Shown here one piece after another: positions 6,109-7,962 of a stretch of 7,962 nt of DNA. The stretch spans positions 6,197 through 14,158 of the forward strand of contig DFFY01000085.1 in NCBI GenBank assembly GCA_002371115.1, read 5' to 3'. Origin of the DNA: Bacteroidales bacterium UBA3764. GTDB lineage: Bacteria > Bacteroidota > Bacteroidia > Bacteroidales > UBA932. How positions within the stretch are numbered: position 1 is the first letter of the stretch; every line of letters begins with the position of its first letter. Below the pieces are notes generated by a model. It saw only the letters and a list, made by a program, of their open reading frames with translations, made no database searches and was not told the origin of the DNA. A program made the position numbers and the translations under genes.

Positions 6109-6339
6109 ATGACACAGGATCAACTTTGGATTAACCGCTACATCGAGATCCGGGATTTCATGGAAACCCATCACCGGAAACCCTCCAAGTACGAGCCCGA
6201 AGAACGGGACATGCACAACTGGTGGAAGCACAACAAGAAGCTCATGAACGCCGGTGAACTCCGGGCCGACCGCCAGGAACTCTTTAAAAAACTGCTGGAG
6301 GCGGGGGAGAAGTACCGGCGGGTGAACCAGTGGGGGTAA
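6109..6339 (+). CDS. Small orphan helicase-associated (HA) domain-like protein
   Basis: This 76-residue protein is rich in charged and aromatic residues and has no signal peptide or membrane segment. The pattern LW..RY.EIRDFMETHHRKPS, then HNWWKHNKK, then LRADRQELFKKLL, and a terminal VNQW resembles one unit of the helicase-associated domain (PF03457): a small three-helix module with conserved Trp residues. It is usually found in tandem in helicases and is thought to bind nucleic acid. Here it stands alone, as in similar small proteins in Bacteroidales glycan loci. The function is unknown; a regulatory or RNA/DNA-binding role is only a guess. It starts 38 nt after the epimerase stop, with AGG shortly before the ATG, and precedes the dehydratase promoter. 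Confidence 0.7.
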   Translation: MTQDQLWINRYIEIRDFMETHHRKPSKYEPEERDMHNWWKHNKKLMNAGELRADRQELFKKLLEAGEKYRRVNQWG

Positions 6340-6355
6340 CGCTCGGGACAAATAG

Positions 6356-6387
6356 TTTGGAAGGAACAAAAAGAATGATTACCTTTG
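6356..6387 (+). promoter_or_regulatory. Strong putative Bacteroidota promoter for the dehydratase gene
   Basis: TTTG at 6356-6359 and TACCTTTG at 6380-6387 are separated by 20 bp, a perfect match to the Bacteroidota -33/-7 consensus and spacing. With the usual distance from the -7 element, transcription would begin at about 6391-6393, on or next to the A of the ATG at 6392. The dehydratase mRNA may thus be leaderless or have only a base or two of leader. No terminator is visible between 6340 and 6355, so operon read-through is also possible. Confidence 0.65.
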
Positions 6388-6391
6388 CTCT

Positions 6392-7962
6392 ATGAGTATT
6401 ATAAAGAGAATTACATCATGGTATTTCAGCAAGAAGGTGCTGCCTTATTGGGTAGTGCTGTTGGCCGATACTGCCATTGTATTTGCCTCTTGCTGTGTTG
6501 CTTACTGGATAACCAACAATACGGGAATCGCTTTTGAGCACCGCTTTGCGCTGCTGAACTCGTCCCTGTTCTACTCCGTCATCAGCTGGATTGGCATCCG
6601 CATTTTCCGGACCTATTCCGGCGTGCTCCGCTATTCCAGTTTTGTCGATTTGCTCAAGCTGGTCTATGCCAACACGGTTTCCCTGGCGGTCTCCCTGGTC
6701 TGTTATGGCATTTTCAGCCATTTCGGAATCAGCTCGCTTTCGGCCCTGTCTGTCGTGGACCTCATTATGGCCTTTACGCTGGCCACCTTTGTCATGTGGA
6801 TCATGCGTGTGGTGGTCAAACTGCTGTTCGACGGATTCAACGCCGACACCAAAGCGCCGCGTGCGCTCATCTATGGTGCCATCACCGGCGGCGTAGCCCT
6901 TGCCAAGAGCGTCCGTTCACAGACCCCGCTTCAGTTCGACATCCGTGGCTTCATTTCCCACGAGCATCGTATCAAGGACATGCAGCTGCTGGGAATCAAG
7001 GTCTATTCCCAGGACGATGACCTGGAGGCCATCATCAGGAAGGAACACATCCAGGCCATGCTGGTAAGCCCCCTGCGGGTAAATGAGTTCCGTTACAACC
7101 AGAAGGTGCAGGATATCTGCATTGCCAACGGTGTCAAAATCTATATGGCCCATGAAGCCACCGAGGCCAGCGTGAAAGACGGCGAACTCCAGGAAGAGGA
7201 AAATACGGTCCAGCTCAAGGAAGTGAGTGTGGAGGACCTGCTGCCCCGTTCAGAGATTCGCGTGGACCTGAAGTCGGTGGAAGAACAGCTGGTGGGCAAG
7301 CGGGTGCTCATTACCGGTTCCGCCGGTTCCATCGGCCTGGAAATGGTGCGTCAGGTGGCCCGTTTCAAGCCCGCCAAAATGATGCTTTTGGATCAGGCGG
7401 AAACCCCGCAGCACGACGTCCGTCTCATGATGGCCCGCGAGTTCCCGGAGGTGGAGGCGGAGGTAGTGGTCACCAGCATCAGCCGCCGCACCCGCATGGA
7501 GCATATCTTTGAGGCATTCCGGCCGGACTATGTATTCCATGCCGCCGCTTACAAACACGTCCCCATGATGGAGGACAATCCTTCGGAAGCCGTCCTGAAC
7601 AACGTATATGGCACAAAGGTCATTGCCGATTTGTCTGTGAAGTACGGCGTCAAGAAGTTCGTGATGATTTCTACGGACAAGGCGGTGAATCCCACCAACG
7701 TGATGGGGTGCAGCAAGCGTATCTGCGAAATCTACGTCCAAAGCCTGGACCGCAAGCTCAAGCTGGAAGCCCTGGAGGCGTCCAGGGGCCGTAGCGGAAA
7801 GTTGCAGGAACGCACCCAGTTTGTCACCACGCGGTTCGGCAACGTGCTGGGCTCCAACGGTTCGGTAATTCCGCTGTTCAAGGAGCAGATTCGCCGGGGC
7901 GGTCCCGTCACCGTCACCGATGAACGCATCGTACGTTTCTTCATGCTCATCCCCGAGGCCTG
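6392..7962 (+). CDS. Membrane UDP-GlcNAc 4,6-dehydratase (CapD/WbpM/PglF-like), 3'-truncated by the window edge
   Basis: An open frame of 523 complete codons runs to the window end; the family is usually about 600-650 residues, so roughly the last 100 are missing. The N-terminus has four likely membrane segments (about 18-40, 53-72, 88-109, 118-145) with the familiar FRTYSGVLRYSSF after the second. A first Rossmann-like domain begins at ALIYGAITGG (158-167). The catalytic SDR domain starts at ITGSAGSIG (307-315), then AAAYKHVPMMEDNP (384-397) and STDKAVNPTNVMGCSK (427-442). Thr428, Met438 and Lys442 have the spacing of the Thr-Met-Lys triad of PglF, with Met replacing the usual SDR Tyr, which is characteristic of 4,6-dehydratases of this type. 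The product would be UDP-4-keto-6-deoxy-GlcNAc (UDP-QuiNAc/FucNAc/bacillosamine route). The start at 6392 is chosen because no other in-frame ATG precedes the membrane segments. Confidence 0.92.
   Translation, partial: MSIIKRITSWYFSKKVLPYWVVLLADTAIVFASCCVAYWITNNTGIAFEHRFALLNSSLFYSVISWIGIRIFRTYSGVLRYSSFVDLLKLVYANTVSLAVSLVCYGIFSHFGISSLSALSVVDLIMAFTLATFVMWIMRVVVKLLFDGFNADTKAPRALIYGAITGGVALAKSVRSQTPLQFDIRGFISHEHRIKDMQLLGIKVYSQDDDLEAIIRKEHIQAMLVSPLRVNEFRYNQKVQDICIANGVKIYMAHEATEASVKDGELQEEENTVQLKEVSVEDLLPRSEIRVDLKSVEEQLVGKRVLITGSAGSIGLEMVRQVARFKPAKMMLLDQAETPQHDVRLMMAREFPEVEAEVVVTSISRRTRMEHIFEAFRPDYVFHAAAYKHVPMMEDNPSEAVLNNVYGTKVIADLSVKYGVKKFVMISTDKAVNPTNVMGCSKRICEIYVQSLDRKLKLEALEASRGRSGKLQERTQFVTTRFGNVLGSNGSVIPLFKEQIRRGGPVTVTDERIVRFFMLIPEA

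Noticed and set aside
5435..6115. 226-codon open frame on the minus strand
   Set aside because: Antisense to the UDP-glucuronate epimerase, which has clear family motifs; no domain of its own.

Overview
The window looks like part of a surface-glycan (capsule, O-antigen or glycoprotein) biosynthesis locus from a member of the Bacteroidota. Three things point there. Putative promoters have the Bacteroidota -7 form TAnnTTTG (TACCTTTG twice, TAAATTTG once). Most starts lack a clear Shine-Dalgarno sequence. The gene families (PF14907-type nucleotidyltransferase, orphan helicase-associated domain protein, CapD/WbpM-type dehydratase) are typical of Bacteroidales glycan loci. The DNA is GC-rich for that phylum, which would suit something Alistipes-like better than Bacteroides proper, but this is only an inference.

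Layout. At the left edge (1-533, minus strand) is the 5' part of a uracil-DNA-glycosylase-superfamily gene that runs out of the window. A ~290-bp divergent intergenic region (534-824) follows. It holds a promoter for each direction, a symmetric 26-bp dyad (592-617), and a GC-rich leader (~689-824) that can fold into a series of hairpins starting almost exactly at the predicted transcription start. On the plus strand comes a tightly packed, apparently translationally coupled operon: a GT4 glycosyltransferase (825-1931), an SDR 4-reductase/epimerase (1928-2833), a PF14907 nucleotidyltransferase-fold protein (2826-3896), a WecA/WbpL-type polyprenyl-phosphate sugar-1-P transferase (3893-4945), an unrecognised 33-codon ORF bridging two genes (4933-5034), a UDP-glucuronate 4-epimerase (5024-6070) and a small orphan HA-domain protein (6109-6339). 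A very good promoter at 6356-6387 then appears to start a separate, possibly leaderless transcript for a membrane UDP-GlcNAc 4,6-dehydratase (6392 to the window end, C-terminus missing).

How the genes may work together (inference from families). The dehydratase would convert UDP-GlcNAc to the 4-keto-6-deoxy sugar. The SDR at 1928 would reduce it to UDP-QuiNAc or UDP-FucNAc. The membrane transferase would load that sugar phosphate on undecaprenyl phosphate, and the GT4 enzyme would add a following sugar. The UDP-GlcA epimerase would supply UDP-GalA for the repeat unit. No flippase, polymerase, export gene or UpxY-type antiterminator lies in the window, so this is only part of the locus. No rRNA, tRNA, CRISPR array or insertion sequence was seen.
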